This document shows positions 62,001 to 64,000 of a DNA stretch of 64,000 nt, in pieces. Location of the stretch: positions 41,502,787-41,566,786 of the forward strand of contig JAYGXS010000001.1 of assembly GCA_036362985.1 (NCBI GenBank). The letters run 5' to 3'. Both the position numbers and the translations under genes were made by a program. Numbering within the stretch: position 1 is the stretch's first letter; each line of letters begins with the position of its first letter. This DNA comes from Ligula intestinalis (taxonomy: Eukaryota; Platyhelminthes; Cestoda; Diphyllobothriidea; Diphyllobothriidae). Below the pieces are notes generated by a model. The model was not told where the DNA came from. It worked only from the letters and a program-made list of their open reading frames with translations, and did not search any database.

Positions 62001-64000
62001 ACTGAAAGAGGAAAGGTGGCTGACTTGTACGCGCCTCTGACGATGGTCGTATAGGATAAGAAGTTGCTTGGACTGTGGAACTACGTTTCTTCGCTAGCGA
62101 ATGACTAGAATTTAACTGACCATTTCCTATCCCCGTAAATACTGCAATTTATAGTAAGGCGTCGTTTACTTAAATTTCAATTCACCTTACTATTAGCGCA
62201 TGCTGATGACACGAGTAGTTATGACCGAACTTGTGTTTGTGCTGTGATGGGCGAACTCACGATACATTTAAACATTAGAATTTACATGGAATTCTGATCT
62301 GTAACGGGCTTTATTTTTAACAGTTTATCGTTCACTGACCACTCTTTTATAGCCTGTCATGATTTGGTTACCAGAGAATCTCCTCTTCTTCCTGTAGAAA
62401 AATTTATTTCAATCCGCGAGCACGTACAAATATTACTTTTTTAATTTTACTTGCTAAATTATTTGCAAAATCCAACGTTTATGCAAAAATAGTGGATCAC
62501 AGTCTTCAAGTTCGGAATTTTATGGAGGAATTGGTGCAAACTATCTACTATCTACAGGTTTCTGCTGGTCCTGTGATTAACGTTTCCTTTTATGTTTAAT
62601 GCAATTTTGGGACAGCCTCATGTTTGTATATCTAGTCGAATTGTAAGCAATGTCAAATATACGAGTACTAATGCATTCCTCTAAGTGTGAACGTTGACTA
62701 TCTGACATATTTATCTGTCATAGCAGACCCTAGGGTGCGAACTATTTGCTCAATGATACAACTTTGTTCCCCGTAAAGCATGAGGGCCATGTGTCGTTTT
62801 TTCGGTTGATAGATGAAGGTGTAAATTAGAATACTATGGCACAACAAGTTATTTTCTGCAACAACGTTCTAATTCTAAAAACACGGGTGTTATTTGATAA
62901 TATATATAAATGTGAATTTACTTTCCGTTTTCTACTGTCAAAACAGTCAAAATCAATGTAAAGCAAAAAATAAAATTTAACTCGTATGTCATTTTAATGA
63001 TTAAACAGTATTACGGCAGGAGAGGCAATCGAACCTTGGGTAAATAAGCAGTCCAAATGACAGGATTATGATGGCGTGAGCTAAATGCACATTAAAAACA
63101 CTTTTGTAAAAGGCGAATTTCAGGCCATGTGAATGATATTTCTTGAACTTTTTTCGTTTATGTGTTTAACAAACGAATCCCACTGTTGAATTTTATTTAC
63201 TTCGAAATGCTACCTCTCAGTTGATTATCCGTATTTCATTAAAGGATAAGTGTAAGCAATCAGGCTTTTCCTAGCTTATTAAACTGTAATTACATGATGA
63301 TAAATTTCACGAATACTTACATGAATCTTACCGTCAATATATGTTAGTTTGAGCAGCCTCAATAGTTGGGATGGAAAAAAAATTGAGGCCTACCCATGCG
63401 CACTCTAATGGTCCCATTGGCCCTGCATTCTGCCCAAGGAGTGTAATTTCCTATTGCAGTTGTATTAATCACCACAAATATGCACACGAATTTGCAATGT
63501 CTGACCATGTATACGTAATATTGATCATATAGGATGTACAGTAGTTGCCAAAGACCATGCAACTTTCATGACGAAATTTGACTGGGTACTTTAGCATATA
63601 TTTAGTAACGCTATTTTGATTCATTCGTTTCATCAAATTCTGCAAAAGCCTTTTAGTTAGGTAATCGTCATTTTAGTTAGGTTCAGTAAGAGAAATGGCC
63701 ATTAATTTTAGGGAAATTGAGAACAGCCTTAGATCAAAGGAAATTCTTATGCTATTACGAAAGAGAGAACCAAACTGCACGTTAATGTTGATTATACTAT
63801 GAAGGAACTCCAAAATACGTAAAAAAGGTTTAGAAGATATCCCTGCCAGAACTAGAAAGGTTTGCTCAAAATTGTTATGTTAAGCTATCCTGTGAATTTT
63901 TTTGCACAACATGCAGTAATCGAGAAGTGTTTGTTTTAGTGCACAAATAATGCACAAATGATCCTGAACAAACGCAAAATTTTTAAATGCGTTAATGCGA
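59055..64000. other. 3' flank and intergenic; no gene recognised
   Basis: AT-rich DNA after the oxidase stop. A canonical AATAAA was not identified close to the stop. On the minus strand, AAGGTTCGATTGCCTCTCC near 63018-63036 is a box-B-like match, with a poor A box near 63075, perhaps a tRNA-derived remnant. Confidence 0.45.

Noticed and set aside
1..64000. CRISPR arrays, operons, bacterial-type systems
   Set aside because: Introns, LINEs and SINEs show that this is a eukaryotic nuclear genome. No regular spaced repeats were found.

Overview
The window is eukaryotic. Genes are interrupted by long introns with GT/AG borders, there are no operons, and most of the sequence is intergenic or intronic DNA with decayed retrotransposons. 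Several features together suggest a parasitic flatworm, possibly a tapeworm: CR1/Jockey-type LINEs, fragments of a Penelope-like element with a GIY-YIG endonuclease, a tRNA-derived SINE family, a degenerate TTAGGG telomere-type array, and a fatty-acid-amide-hydrolase-like gene with a splice acceptor almost touching its ATG. This assignment is inferred from repeat content and gene style, not from a species match.

Only two protein-coding genes are well supported. At 4.8-6.7 kb on the minus strand, one uninterrupted 624-codon reading frame has the full length and fold landmarks of fatty acid amide hydrolase (FAAH, amidase-signature family). Two of its three catalytic residues are replaced: the Lys by Val188 and the nucleophilic Ser by Asp287. 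At 37.45-59.05 kb on the plus strand, four exons in compatible phase encode an FAD-linked oxidase of the PCMH / aldonolactone-oxidase type, about 558 residues long. Its introns are about 9.6, 1.6 and 8.6 kb. The usual FAD-attaching His position is Gln77.

The rest is repeats. SINE copies lie at 0.3-1.4 kb, 7.9-8.6 kb, 28.9 kb and 57.7 kb. A plus-strand LINE C-terminal remnant lies at 14.9 kb. Two large minus-strand LINEs, both frameshifted, occupy 17.1-21.2 kb and 24.0-28.5 kb; the second contains a 10-N assembly gap and an ORF1 with internal protein repeats. Intron 1 of the oxidase gene holds an interstitial telomere-like array flanked by 58-bp direct repeats, and a cluster of Penelope-like fragments. 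One of these fragments sits between nearly perfect 89-bp inverted repeats. Intron 3 holds a tRNA-like element, the 5' half of a third LINE, and a GC- and CpG-rich segment ending in a TATA box.

The two genes show no obvious functional link. The long stretches 8.6-14.9, 28.6-37.4 and 59.1-64 kb hold no gene that I can recognise.
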